6,984 nt of DNA from Candidatus Hydrogenedentota bacterium. Its GTDB lineage: Bacteria; Hydrogenedentota; Hydrogenedentia; Hydrogenedentales; SLHB01. Location: contig PUOI01000167.1 in assembly GCA_003552765.1 (NCBI GenBank), positions 1 to 6,984 of the forward strand, given 5' to 3'. Positions 1 to 6,058 of this stretch are shown in pieces. Both the position numbers and the translations under genes were made by a program. Numbering within the stretch: position 1 is the stretch's first letter; the number at the start of each line of letters is the position of its first letter. Below the pieces are notes generated by a model, which did not search any database, was not told the origin of the DNA, and saw only the letters and a list, made by a program, of their open reading frames with translations.

Positions 1-8
1 CTGCCCTG

Positions 9-41
9 CCGGCTTCGCCGGTGGGCGAGCGGGACTCGCTC
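9..41. repeat. Two adjacent perfect short hairpins upstream of the RHS gene
   Basis: CCGGC-TTC-GCCGG lies at 9-21 and GAGCG-GGACT-CGCTC at 27-41. Both are perfect 5-bp stems. Two back-to-back hairpins suggest that the first ~60 bases are intergenic or repeat DNA and not the body of a longer RHS gene, although the RHS frame stays open through them to base 1. They could be the end of an upstream terminator or part of a dispersed repeat. No T-tract follows either stem. Confidence 0.4.
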
Positions 42-75
42 TTATCGGCCCAGAAAGTCAAGAGGCCCACGCCTC

Positions 76-1266
76 ATGGTTGCCGACAACGCCCCATCCT
101 GCCCCCGGCTCACGGCTCATTCCGAGGCCGAAGGGACTGCCGCGCCCTTCCACCATGACCGGGTGGGCTACAAACTCGAGCAGCCGCGGGACATTGCCTG
201 GTCCGACTCGAAGCGCAACGAGATCCGGTTCACCGGCCACTGCTTCAACCCGAGCACGGGGACGTATCACGCCCGCCACCGCGAGTACCACCCGAGCCTG
301 GGGCGGTTCGTGCAGCGCGATCCGCTGGGGTATGTGGATGGCCCCTCATTGTATCAATACGCACGAGCTAAACCTACGCTGGGGACCGATCCCTCAGGCC
401 TTATAGTAATTTTCGTGCATGGCATCAAAAATGCCTCTTCGCGCCAAACAGAATTTATTCGGCATGGGATACAAGGTTACCTACGCGCCAATGACTTGCC
501 ACTTCAAGCAGTAGTCCATTTTGAGTACGGCCCATTTAATGCTGTAGCTGGCAACATGGGAACCCATTACCAACACAATGAAGCCGTCGCGCGCGCACTT
601 CATGATTTGGTTAGGCAACTACAGGATCTTCGAGACACGCTTTCCTCCGAAGAGTCACCTTGTACGGAGCCGATCCAGATTGTCGCTTACAGCCACGGCA
701 CCTCTATTGTCTATGAGGCGCTGTCCCAAGGCATGAGTGTGGACCGGGTCCTTTTGTTGGGAAGCAACATAAATAACAAACAGACGTGGACGAATGAGCA
801 ATTGACGAATGCCGGAGATCTCGTGAACTTCTATAGTCCAAGGGATCGACATGCAGGCCTCGTCAATGGCGTCGGTCGTACTGGCATATCCCAATTGGAT
901 AGACTGCCGGAAGATGCTGTGCGGGCTGGGCAAGGGGAATTCAGTCATCGACATGGTATCCATCCTGATTTGTTTGGACCGCATCGGGCCGCACACAATG
1001 TTCGCATCGAAGACGTAAAGCATGCAGATGAGGATCTCCGCGGACTCGAGCGCATAGAAGGGCTAACCGAATGGAGGTCGGCGCATCTAGCCCACGAGGA
1101 GTACGGGCCTCGCCTCGGGTGCGAATCGGATTGTCTTTCACGTAGGCGGCCCCTCGCCGAGGCGCCAATTCTAACTGACGGCATGGGAGGTCTTGTCCGT
1201 ATCCGTACGGACCGCAACATGCGCTACCACTCAGGGATCGACAGCAGCGGTGAGCAAATTGAATAA
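76..1266 (+). CDS. RHS-repeat core remnant fused to an alpha/beta-hydrolase-like C-terminal tip (candidate polymorphic toxin)
   Basis: This 396-residue protein carries the end of an RHS core at residues ~51-108 (RFTG, then HPSLGRFVQRDPLGYVDG, then a closing DPSG), followed by a variable tip. The tip starts with VIFVHGI (residues 111-117, an oxyanion-type HG). It has a nucleophile elbow AYSHG at 204-208 with Ser206. Asp257 (in FYSPRDR) and His316 (in DVKHAD) are plausible triad partners. This is the layout of a serine lipase/esterase, so the tip may attack lipids or esters in a target cell; that is inference. Full RHS proteins are usually well over 1000 residues, while here only ~58 core residues remain. 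The frame is open upstream to base 1, but bases 1-210 encode nothing RHS-like. I chose ATG 76 because AGAGG at 61-65 precedes it by 10 nt; an extension off the window cannot be excluded. GC drops from ~66% (1-360) to ~50% (421-720), close to DPSG, which fits tip exchange. The last ~70 residues match nothing I recognise. Confidence 0.8.
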   Translation: MVADNAPSCPRLTAHSEAEGTAAPFHHDRVGYKLEQPRDIAWSDSKRNEIRFTGHCFNPSTGTYHARHREYHPSLGRFVQRDPLGYVDGPSLYQYARAKPTLGTDPSGLIVIFVHGIKNASSRQTEFIRHGIQGYLRANDLPLQAVVHFEYGPFNAVAGNMGTHYQHNEAVARALHDLVRQLQDLRDTLSSEESPCTEPIQIVAYSHGTSIVYEALSQGMSVDRVLLLGSNINNKQTWTNEQLTNAGDLVNFYSPRDRHAGLVNGVGRTGISQLDRLPEDAVRAGQGEFSHRHGIHPDLFGPHRAAHNVRIEDVKHADEDLRGLERIEGLTEWRSAHLAHEEYGPRLGCESDCLSRRRPLAEAPILTDGMGGLVRIRTDRNMRYHSGIDSSGEQIE

Positions 1267-1312
1267 TCAATATAGCCTGTGTTTCCATGTATGTGTGAAT
1301 CGCTGCCTTTGT

Positions 1313-1316
1313 GGAG
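1313..1316 (+). promoter_or_regulatory. Ribosome binding site (GGAG) choosing the ATG at 1326
   Basis: GGAG is followed by 9 nt and then ATG 1326. The alternative in-frame GTG at 1311 overlaps this site and has no purine-rich stretch of its own, so 1326 is preferred. No convincing -35/-10 pair is seen in the 59 bp after the RHS stop codon, so co-transcription with the RHS gene is plausible. Confidence 0.5.
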
Positions 1317-1325
1317 ACTGCCATC

Positions 1326-2993
1326 ATGACCAGCACCATAATGAACGTGTCGAGTTTAGGTTCATGTATAACACTTGTATGTGTTGTATTCGGCGTTGCT
1401 TGCAGCGATAGTCGATTCAACGTTGTCGACGACGGGACAAGCATGGCAACGACTCACGAAAGCGCGTTACTCACACTTTCGCGTGCCAAAGAGGTCGCAC
1501 AAACACTTGATATCGACAATGAGCGAAATATACTGCTATCGGAAATTGCCCAGCTTCAAGCCTGTTTCGGTGCTGCCAAAGATGCGGCTGACACAATAGA
1601 AGATATTGATGCCGTTTCTACGCGAGACAATGCTCTCCAAGCAATTGTCCGCATCACGGCCAATCAAGGCCGCCTTGAGTTTGCCGTAAAGCATACATCT
1701 GCCATTCGTAATGTTGACAAACGCGCGCGTTCATATATGGACGTAGCGGAAGCACATCTTATACACGAGCAGTCTGCGTCGGACCTTCTTGACGAAGTTG
1801 CTCGGTTGCTACAAGGAGAGAAGGAAGCAATCCAAGCGCCGCGGAGCGTGTCGCTCTACGCCGACTTGGCGGTACTCAGGGCCCGAGTCGACGATGACAG
1901 GACAGCGCGGAAGAATCTAGAAATGGGCAGGAAACGCGCGCTTGAGACGGACGACCCGCATTTTCGTGTTGAGGGTTCGCGCAAGATTGCTAAGGCAGCA
2001 AGTGCAAGCTGTGAAACGAAGTTTGCGAGCAACGCGTTGCTTTTGGCTCGCAGTGAGGTACAGCATCATCCCCATGCCGAGGTGCGTAGCGATCTTTATC
2101 GGGAGATCGGGATCGCTCAAGTTGGCATTGGAGAAGTTGATAATGCATTTGAAACGTTTGAATATTCAATGCGTGCGATTCAAATGGAACCGCCATTTCG
2201 CCAAAGCACATTACTCAGACGGCTAGCTATTGCTCGCGCTGACGGCGGCGACTATAACTTGGCATTGGAAACTGCGAAGCAAATTGTCGACAGCAAGATC
2301 AGGGCTCGCGCATTCCTGGACATTGCCGTTGTGCCTGAGATGAGTGAGGAAGACCGGACAGTCACGTTCGGCAAAGCTATTGCTGCGGCAGATGAACATG
2401 GAGACGTGGTGGCACGGTCTGCGTTGTATTTAAGTATTGCGGAGGCGATACATGAGACAGGAGACTCGGCGAAGGCCAGACAAATGGTTGCTTCCTCACT
2501 CGACTTGGTACGCCGAGGAGAGCCGGGATTATCGCAGACGATGGCTTACTGCTCTCTTGCGGCAAGTGATCTGACCGAGGAAGATGACGAAAGGGAGTTA
2601 TTTCGAGAAGCCTTAAAGCGAGTTGAACATGTCGAATCGAATCACGAACGGATTCGAAGCTATGAATATATTGCATCTGTGCAATTGAAGGTTCGTGACA
2701 ACGAAGGTGTGCTGGACACTGCAAGAAGGTTTGAAGGGGAGGATGTCGACAGTGAAACCATCACCAAGGCGCGGGCGTTAGTCCACGCTAGAAATGGGGA
2801 TATTGATAAGGCATTGGGTCTGGTGGGCCAAATTGCCTCAGCAAATTATCGAGATCTTGCATACCGGAACATCGCAAGGGAAGAGTCTGGAAGGTCATCT
2901 AAGCCGCCAAAGTGGGTAGAGGCAATTGACGAGTCGCGGGGACGGCTTAATGCATGGCTTGGTTATGCCGAACGAGCATGCGAAAGGCGTTAA
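1326..2993 (+). CDS. TPR-like alpha-helical repeat protein with N-terminal export segment, candidate partner of the RHS tip
   Basis: The product is 555 residues. Residues ~11-25 are hydrophobic (LGSCITLVCVVFGVA) and are followed by Cys26-Ser-Asp-Ser. This could be signal peptidase I cleavage after GVA or a non-standard lipobox (Gly, not Leu, at -3). There is no Lys or Arg before the hydrophobic stretch, so the export call is tentative. The rest is about ten degenerate helix pairs of roughly 35-45 residues with a recurring R-x-x-x-L/Y-x-x-IA...GD-x-x-x-A-L/R-x-x-A pattern, for example LLRRLAIARADGGDYNLALE, LYLSIAEAIHETGDSAKA and ARALVHARNGDIDKALGL. This is a TPR-type superhelix used for protein-protein contacts. 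No catalytic motif is visible. The gene starts 59 bp after the RHS toxin candidate on the same strand, the usual place of an immunity gene, but it is much larger than typical immunity proteins. Some known lipase-effector immunity proteins are periplasmic or lipoproteins, which makes the pairing reasonable but unproven. Local GC is ~40-50%, lower than the RHS core and like the tip. Other possible starts are GTG 1311, ATG 1341 and ATG 1443 (the last would remove the export segment). Confidence 0.75.
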   Translation: MTSTIMNVSSLGSCITLVCVVFGVACSDSRFNVVDDGTSMATTHESALLTLSRAKEVAQTLDIDNERNILLSEIAQLQACFGAAKDAADTIEDIDAVSTRDNALQAIVRITANQGRLEFAVKHTSAIRNVDKRARSYMDVAEAHLIHEQSASDLLDEVARLLQGEKEAIQAPRSVSLYADLAVLRARVDDDRTARKNLEMGRKRALETDDPHFRVEGSRKIAKAASASCETKFASNALLLARSEVQHHPHAEVRSDLYREIGIAQVGIGEVDNAFETFEYSMRAIQMEPPFRQSTLLRRLAIARADGGDYNLALETAKQIVDSKIRARAFLDIAVVPEMSEEDRTVTFGKAIAAADEHGDVVARSALYLSIAEAIHETGDSAKARQMVASSLDLVRRGEPGLSQTMAYCSLAASDLTEEDDERELFREALKRVEHVESNHERIRSYEYIASVQLKVRDNEGVLDTARRFEGEDVDSETITKARALVHARNGDIDKALGLVGQIASANYRDLAYRNIAREESGRSSKPPKWVEAIDESRGRLNAWLGYAERACERR

Positions 2994-2994
2994 A

Positions 2995-3021
2995 GGGGGA
3001 AAGGGGACATTCTTTTTTCCC
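2995..3021 (+). repeat. AAAGGGGACATTC motif with GGGAAA/TTTCCC hairpin, REP-like
   Basis: GGGAAA at 2997-3002 pairs with TTTCCC at 3016-3021 around the loop GGGGACATTCTTT. The core AAAGGGGACATTCTTTTTT is, as I recall, a widespread end motif of REP-like elements and of sequences flanking Y1 (RAYT-type) transposases. It starts directly after the TAA of the preceding gene, so it may also act as that gene's 3' end structure. No transposase is present in the window. Confidence 0.45.
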
Positions 3022-3039
3022 GCCGCCTTCATCTCGTAG

Positions 3040-3110
3040 CGCCGCCCCCCGCACAGATCCCAGCGTGCGGCACTACCGCCCTGGGCTCCTACCTCGGGTG
3101 ATGGCGAGAG
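3040..3110 (-). other. Structured segment resembling a group II intron remnant
   Basis: CCCAG (3059-3063) pairs with CTGGG (3081-3085), and inside it GCGG (3067-3070) pairs with CCGC (3076-3079) around a CACTA loop. Read on the minus strand, the order GGTAGGAGCCCA, GCGGTAGTGCCGC, CTGGGATCTGTGCGGGGGGC is wording I associate with the RNA flanking reverse-transcriptase ORFs of bacterial group II introns. No reverse transcriptase or domain V is visible, so at most this is a fragment. The recognition is from memory and is tentative; it may be only a dispersed structured repeat. Confidence 0.3.
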
Positions 3111-3231
3111 GCCGGAGGCGGACAGAACCGCCGCGCCCTGCCACCTACAAGGGGCAGCGCGACCGGAACTGGATGGCTTTGCGTGAGAACCACCGGTCGG
3201 GCAGGCGCCGAGCGCGGCTTGGTGTGATCCC

Positions 3232-3333
3232 ACCTCTGCGAAACTCTGCGATCCTCTGTGGTTGAAAACTGGCTCGCCTGGACGGGGCCGCCGCGGCGTG
3301 GAGATGAAGGATTTACCGCAGAGGGCGCAGAGG
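3232..3333. repeat. Facing CTCTGCG / CGCAGAG dispersed repeat pair
   Basis: CCTCTGCG occurs at 3233-3240, and CTCTGCGATCCTCTGTGGTT at 3244-3263. The imperfect reverse complement ACCGCAGAGGGCGCAGAG lies at 3315-3332. The two arms could form a long hairpin with a ~50-nt loop. Families of this wording are scattered through intergenic regions of many environmental bacterial genomes; their function is not known to me. Confidence 0.6.
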
Positions 3334-3392
3334 CGGGGAACAGGGGATGAGGGCACAGAAGGCTCATTGGGCCGTGGCCATGGGGATCGGGC

Positions 3393-3775
3393 CTGACCGT
3401 CTCGCCCGCCAGGCCATTTCATGAATCCGCGTCAATCCTTGCCCAGCCAAAGGCAACGGCGATGGACCTTGCGCAAATCCGCGGCCAATGATGCTCCTCC
3501 GCGGACATGGAAGATCAGCAAACTCGTCCGCAGATTGACACCGATTTACACAGATTCAGGAGCGGAGCGGGACTCTGGCGTATCGATCACTGCGACACGG
3601 CGGCTCCAGACACCCCCCCGGCCAAATCCCATTTCCAACGCTTCATCAATCTGCGTCAATCTGCGGACAATTCTGCCTCCGCGTTCGATGAAAGCGCATA
3701 AACCCATCCCGACCGGGGAGCCAGCCAGGATCGACCCGCGAGAAGCATCGTGCGTCCGAGCTGACCGTCTCGCCC
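3393..3775 (+). repeat. Pair of 15-bp direct repeats (CTGACCGTCTCGCCC)
   Basis: The identical 15-mer occurs at 3393-3407 and 3761-3775. Each copy is followed shortly by GGCCATT (after 4 bp in the first and 9 bp in the second). The copies enclose the CGCAGATTG inverted pair, so the block between them may be one inserted composite repeat with duplicated ends. No gene is involved. Confidence 0.5.
3526..3668. repeat. 14-bp perfect inverted repeat GTCCGCAGATTGAC, dispersed repeat family
   Basis: GTCCGCAGATTGAC at 3526-3539 has its exact reverse complement GTCAATCTGCGGAC at 3655-3668. The left arm continues with ACCGATTTACACAGATTC and the right arm is preceded by CATCAATCTGC, so pairing can extend imperfectly. 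A related ATCCGCGTCAATCC lies at ~3424. The family resembles the CTCTGCG pair 200 bp upstream in layout: two facing arms with a ~50-120 bp spacer. Confidence 0.6.
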
Positions 3776-3860
3776 TTTCCCCCCTTGGCCATTCGCCGGG
3801 GGGTGGTAAAATACGGGGGTGAGCGGTGACACCGCCGCGCTTCCCCGCCGCCTTCGCCGG

Positions 3861-3980
3861 GGGCGGAAAAGCGGTCGGGAGTCTATAGGGCGTCCGTGTT
3901 GGGCCGGCGCCCGTCTGGGCATGGGGGGACTGCATCCGAGGACCGGCCTGTATGCAATCTAACTCCCGACCCCTTTTCTC
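3861..3980 (+). mobile_element. MITE/REP-like element, copy 1 (16/17-bp terminal inverted repeats)
   Basis: This 120-bp unit is bounded by GAAAAGCGGTCGGGAGT (3866-3882) and ACTCCCGACCCCTTTTC (3962-3978), which are inverted repeats with one mismatch. The interior includes GGGCCGGCGCCC and a TGCAT/ATGCA stem. It is nearly identical to 5915-6037 in the same orientation, differing by about three substitutions and two small indels. It encodes no protein and would depend on a transposase elsewhere. No target-site duplication is clear. The conserved GGGCGG on the left and CTC on the right suggest that the unit extends slightly past the TIRs. Confidence 0.65.
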
Positions 3981-4100
3981 AGCTCGAATTGGTTATGGGT
4001 GGTTTTCGTATCGGTTTGAGGAGAGGTTGTGGACATTGGATACGGGTGAACTTGGAATGTGGTTTGTCCCAATGTTTTAGGTACAGGATGTGTGAGCGAA

Positions 4101-5828
4101 ATGAGAACCAGCGCAGTCGAAATGGCTTGGCGATCTCGAATGGCGCGGAATTACGGTGCCATTGCTTTTGTTCTACTCATTGGCCCGTTTGGATTCGGGC
4201 TTTGGAGAACAGGCATTTCTGACCTGAATGCTGTCAGTTTTCTACCGCCCCTGTTGGCCCTCTTGGTCGGTATCGCCTTTGTTTACATGTTCACTGCTCA
4301 TTTGGTGAATAAGACAAGAATCGAGGTCCAAGGGCAAGCCGTTCGAGTATCTAATGGGCCTCTGAAGTGGCCCTGGCTGCCTCGGAGGTTGACTGTCGAT
4401 CCCGAACAGTTCCAGTGCAAACGGTGGCACTGGCACGAATATTATTATTATTTGGCGGCCAAAGTCAAAGGGGCTGACACAATCAGATTGACGCCGTGTA
4501 TTGCGGACGAAGCAAGAGTCCTGAAAGTCGCTTCGGAGCTCAATCACGCACTCGGGGGGATGGAGGGCGAAAACGAAGGAGACTATGAGCCCAAGTCTCC
4601 CGGTGGTGGTGGAAACGTGGAATCATCGTCCATGAACGTTGCACGGATCCTGGCGCGGCCTTTTACCCTCTCGCTGCCCTTCCTCCTGTTCGCGCTCATT
4701 TTCATCACCATCGGAGTCGGCTTGGTGAAACAGCAGGCATATCGGCTCACTGCATATCAGTCGGTGGCCGCCGAGGTTCTGGAGGTGGGTATCGATCACA
4801 GCACGGGCAGCGACGGCGCGATCTACCGCCCCCGTGTCCTGCATCGCTACGAGGTCGACGGTCGCGAATATACCAGCGACAACGCGCTGCCGATGGACAT
4901 CAGCGGATCGGACCAAAGTTGGGCACAAAGGATCGTGAGCCGCTTTCAAAAGGGTGAGAAGGTCACCGCCTGGGTCAGCCCCGAGGATCCGAACAGGTCC
5001 TACCTCGTGCGCGAGGTGAGTTTCTTGCCCTACATGGTGGTGCTGTTTGCGATGCTCTTACTGGCCATTGGTGCGGCGGTCATGGCCGAGACACCGAGCA
5101 GGGCGAGGCTGACCGCTTCTCCACAGCGGGGCGTCGAAGGCTTCTACGCGCTGGCGCCACTTGCGCCGCGGCGGATCCAAGTCTTGGCCGCGGCAGGGAT
5201 CACCATCGCGTGGTGGCTGATCGGCCTGGCCGCCTTCGGCCACTACCGGGGCCTCGGCGGGGAGTTAACCACGTTGGCGAGCATCGTGCTAGGGGGCTAC
5301 TCGATACTCGGGCTGGGGGGCATCGGCATCTTTGTACGCAACCTGCTGCTGTGGTGGCCGGTGCGCGATGCCCTGGTGCTGATCGACCGGCCGAGCGCGA
5401 GTGTGGGTGAAGATTTGGGTATATACGTGGAACGGGTGCTCAAACGCGGCCTGAGGGTCAACGCCATCGAGGTCGGGCTCGTGTGCGAGGAGCACTACAA
5501 AGATCGTAGCGGCAACAAGATCGGTTACCGCCAACGCGAGCGCTATCGCAGCGAACAGAAGCTCGAGCCCGTCGATTCCCGTCCTGTAGTTGGCGAAGCC
5601 GTCCGCTTCGTCGGCACGCTCCATCTGCCGACGGATCAGCCGCCGTCGAAGCACGGTGGCGACTACCCGCGGTACCAGTGGTTCATCACCGTCCACACCG
5701 ACATCGCCAGCGGCCGGGACTATAAGGCCAAGTACCCTCTGACCGTCGACCCGGCGCGGGCAAGCGGGCCGGGGAGTCCGGACAGGGCAACAAGTCAGGG
5801 GGGGCGGGCCTCGGAGAGGGCTACGTAA
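4101..5828 (+). CDS. Multi-pass membrane protein with PH-like N-terminal module and DUF3592-like domain
   Basis: The product is 575 residues. Hydrophobic segments lie at ~18-36 and ~45-65 and are followed by a PH-like module at ~68-151 (NKTRIEV...VSNGPLKWPW...). A polar Gly/Ser-rich linker covers ~152-176. Next come a membrane segment at ~187-209, a DUF3592-like extracytoplasmic domain at ~210-305 (YRPRVLHRYEVDGREYTSDN...KGEKVTAWVSPEDPNRSYL), and membrane segments at ~309-329, ~360-381 and ~387-412. A beta-rich, arrestin-like C-terminal domain spans ~426-549 (GLRVNAIEVGLVCEEHY...YPRYQWFITVHTDI). The function is unknown; proteins of this type may sense or stabilise the envelope, but that is a guess. 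The first ~150 codons are ~42-50% GC and later ones up to ~70%, as if two modules had been joined. ATG 4632 (MNVARILARPF) could be the original start of the DUF3592 part. I chose ATG 4101, with AGGA at 4085-4088; GTG 4059, GTG 4092, ATG 4122 and ATG 4140 are alternatives. The gene stands alone between two copies of a TIR-bounded repeat. Confidence 0.75.
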   Translation: MRTSAVEMAWRSRMARNYGAIAFVLLIGPFGFGLWRTGISDLNAVSFLPPLLALLVGIAFVYMFTAHLVNKTRIEVQGQAVRVSNGPLKWPWLPRRLTVDPEQFQCKRWHWHEYYYYLAAKVKGADTIRLTPCIADEARVLKVASELNHALGGMEGENEGDYEPKSPGGGGNVESSSMNVARILARPFTLSLPFLLFALIFITIGVGLVKQQAYRLTAYQSVAAEVLEVGIDHSTGSDGAIYRPRVLHRYEVDGREYTSDNALPMDISGSDQSWAQRIVSRFQKGEKVTAWVSPEDPNRSYLVREVSFLPYMVVLFAMLLLAIGAAVMAETPSRARLTASPQRGVEGFYALAPLAPRRIQVLAAAGITIAWWLIGLAAFGHYRGLGGELTTLASIVLGGYSILGLGGIGIFVRNLLLWWPVRDALVLIDRPSASVGEDLGIYVERVLKRGLRVNAIEVGLVCEEHYKDRSGNKIGYRQRERYRSEQKLEPVDSRPVVGEAVRFVGTLHLPTDQPPSKHGGDYPRYQWFITVHTDIASGRDYKAKYPLTVDPARASGPGSPDRATSQGGRASERAT

Positions 5829-5840
5829 GCCCCCTCCGAG
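5810..5840 (+). terminator. Hairpin terminator overlapping the stop codon of the membrane-protein gene
   Basis: Arms at 5810-5822 and 5828-5840 pair at 12 of 13 positions (one A-C mismatch) with an ACGTA loop. The left arm is inside the last codons and the TAA (5826-5828) sits at the loop/right-arm junction. Only a weak T-run follows (TGATTTT at 5846-5852), so efficient intrinsic termination is likely but not certain. It could serve both convergent genes. Confidence 0.6.
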
Positions 5841-5852
5841 TTCCGTGATTTT

Positions 5853-5877
5853 CACAGCTGTGGGGGTCCGCAAGGAC
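5853..5877. other. Short palindrome CACAGCTGTG and GTCC-GCAA-GGAC hairpin
   Basis: A perfect 10-bp palindrome lies at 5853-5862. A 4-bp stem with a GCAA (GNRA-type) tetraloop lies at 5866-5877. Both are in the spacer between the convergent genes. They may be incidental or part of the 3' end structures; no function is supported. Confidence 0.25.
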
Positions 5878-5914
5878 ATGAGACACCGCCCTGAGAATCG
5901 CCCCATTCCGGCAC

Positions 5915-6037
5915 GGGCGGAAAAGGGGTCGGGAGTCTATAGGGGGGTCCGTGTTGGGCCGGCGCCCGGCTGGGCATGGGGGGACTGCATCCGAGGACCG
6001 GCCTGTATGCAATCTAACACTCCCGACCCCTTTTCTC
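5915..6037 (+). mobile_element. MITE/REP-like element, copy 2 (perfect 17-bp terminal inverted repeats)
   Basis: This 123-bp unit has perfect terminal inverted repeats GAAAAGGGGTCGGGAGT (5920-5936) and ACTCCCGACCCCTTTTC (6019-6035). Inside are a GCCGG-CGC-CCGGC hairpin (5959-5971), TGCAT (5987-5991) facing ATGCA (6007-6011), and GGTCC/GGACC segments that could pair, so the whole unit can fold as a branched single-strand structure. It matches copy 1 at 3861-3980 almost base for base. It ends 21 bp before the stop codon of the minus-strand gene and may act as its 3' end. Confidence 0.7.
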
Positions 6038-6058
6038 GGTCATGCAATGTGGCGGGCG

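Larger units (their letters stand above)
2994..4100. other. 1.1-kb gene-free, repeat-dense intergenic region
   Basis: No frame on either strand reads like a protein here. The open frames are Arg/Pro-rich and run through palindromes and dispersed repeats. The segment holds, in order: an AAAGGGGACATTC motif, a structured segment like a group II intron remnant, a facing CTCTGCG/CGCAGAG pair, a 15-bp direct repeat, a facing CGCAGATTG/CAATCTGCG pair and a TIR-bounded element. Bases 3981-4100 are the leader of the next gene, where no strong promoter is seen. A weak TTGAGG (4016-4021) and GATACG (4039-4044) stand 17 bp apart. Confidence 0.7.

Noticed and set aside
1..75. In-frame 5' extension of the RHS gene to base 1
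   Set aside because: The frame is open, but the 25 codons are Arg-rich without RHS motifs and contain two perfect hairpins. The extension is kept only as a possibility in the gene entry.
941..1444. Overlapping minus-strand open frames across the end of the RHS tip gene and the start of the next gene
   Set aside because: No ribosome binding site or recognisable composition, and both plus-strand genes account for the DNA. A small antisense immunity gene here is not supported.
2895..3422. 175-codon minus-strand open frame
   Set aside because: It is Arg/Pro/Ser-rich, overlaps the end of a well-supported gene and runs through hairpins and dispersed repeats. It has no protein-like conservation pattern.
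3546..3935. Minus-strand open frame, with a related short frame at 5937-6119
   Set aside because: The shared peptide (QSPHAQ-x-GAGPTRTP) is simply the translation of the two copies of the TIR-bounded repeat. The frames diverge at once outside it.
2994..4058. CRISPR array
   Set aside because: The repeats are inverted pairs or widely spaced two-copy units, with no regular 25-40 bp repeat and spacer alternation.
5289..5906. 205-codon minus-strand open frame
   Set aside because: It is the high-GC shadow of the DUF3592-like gene, whose plus-strand reading has clear domains and membrane segments.
3861..6037. Integron gene cassette flanked by attC sites: the repeats contain GTTGGGC and ATCTAAC, which fit GTTRRRY and RYYYAAC.
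   Set aside because: The two motifs occur in the order GTTRRRY then RYYYAAC on both strands, the reverse of an attC site, and they do not pair with each other. No integrase is present. Such degenerate 7-mers occur by chance.
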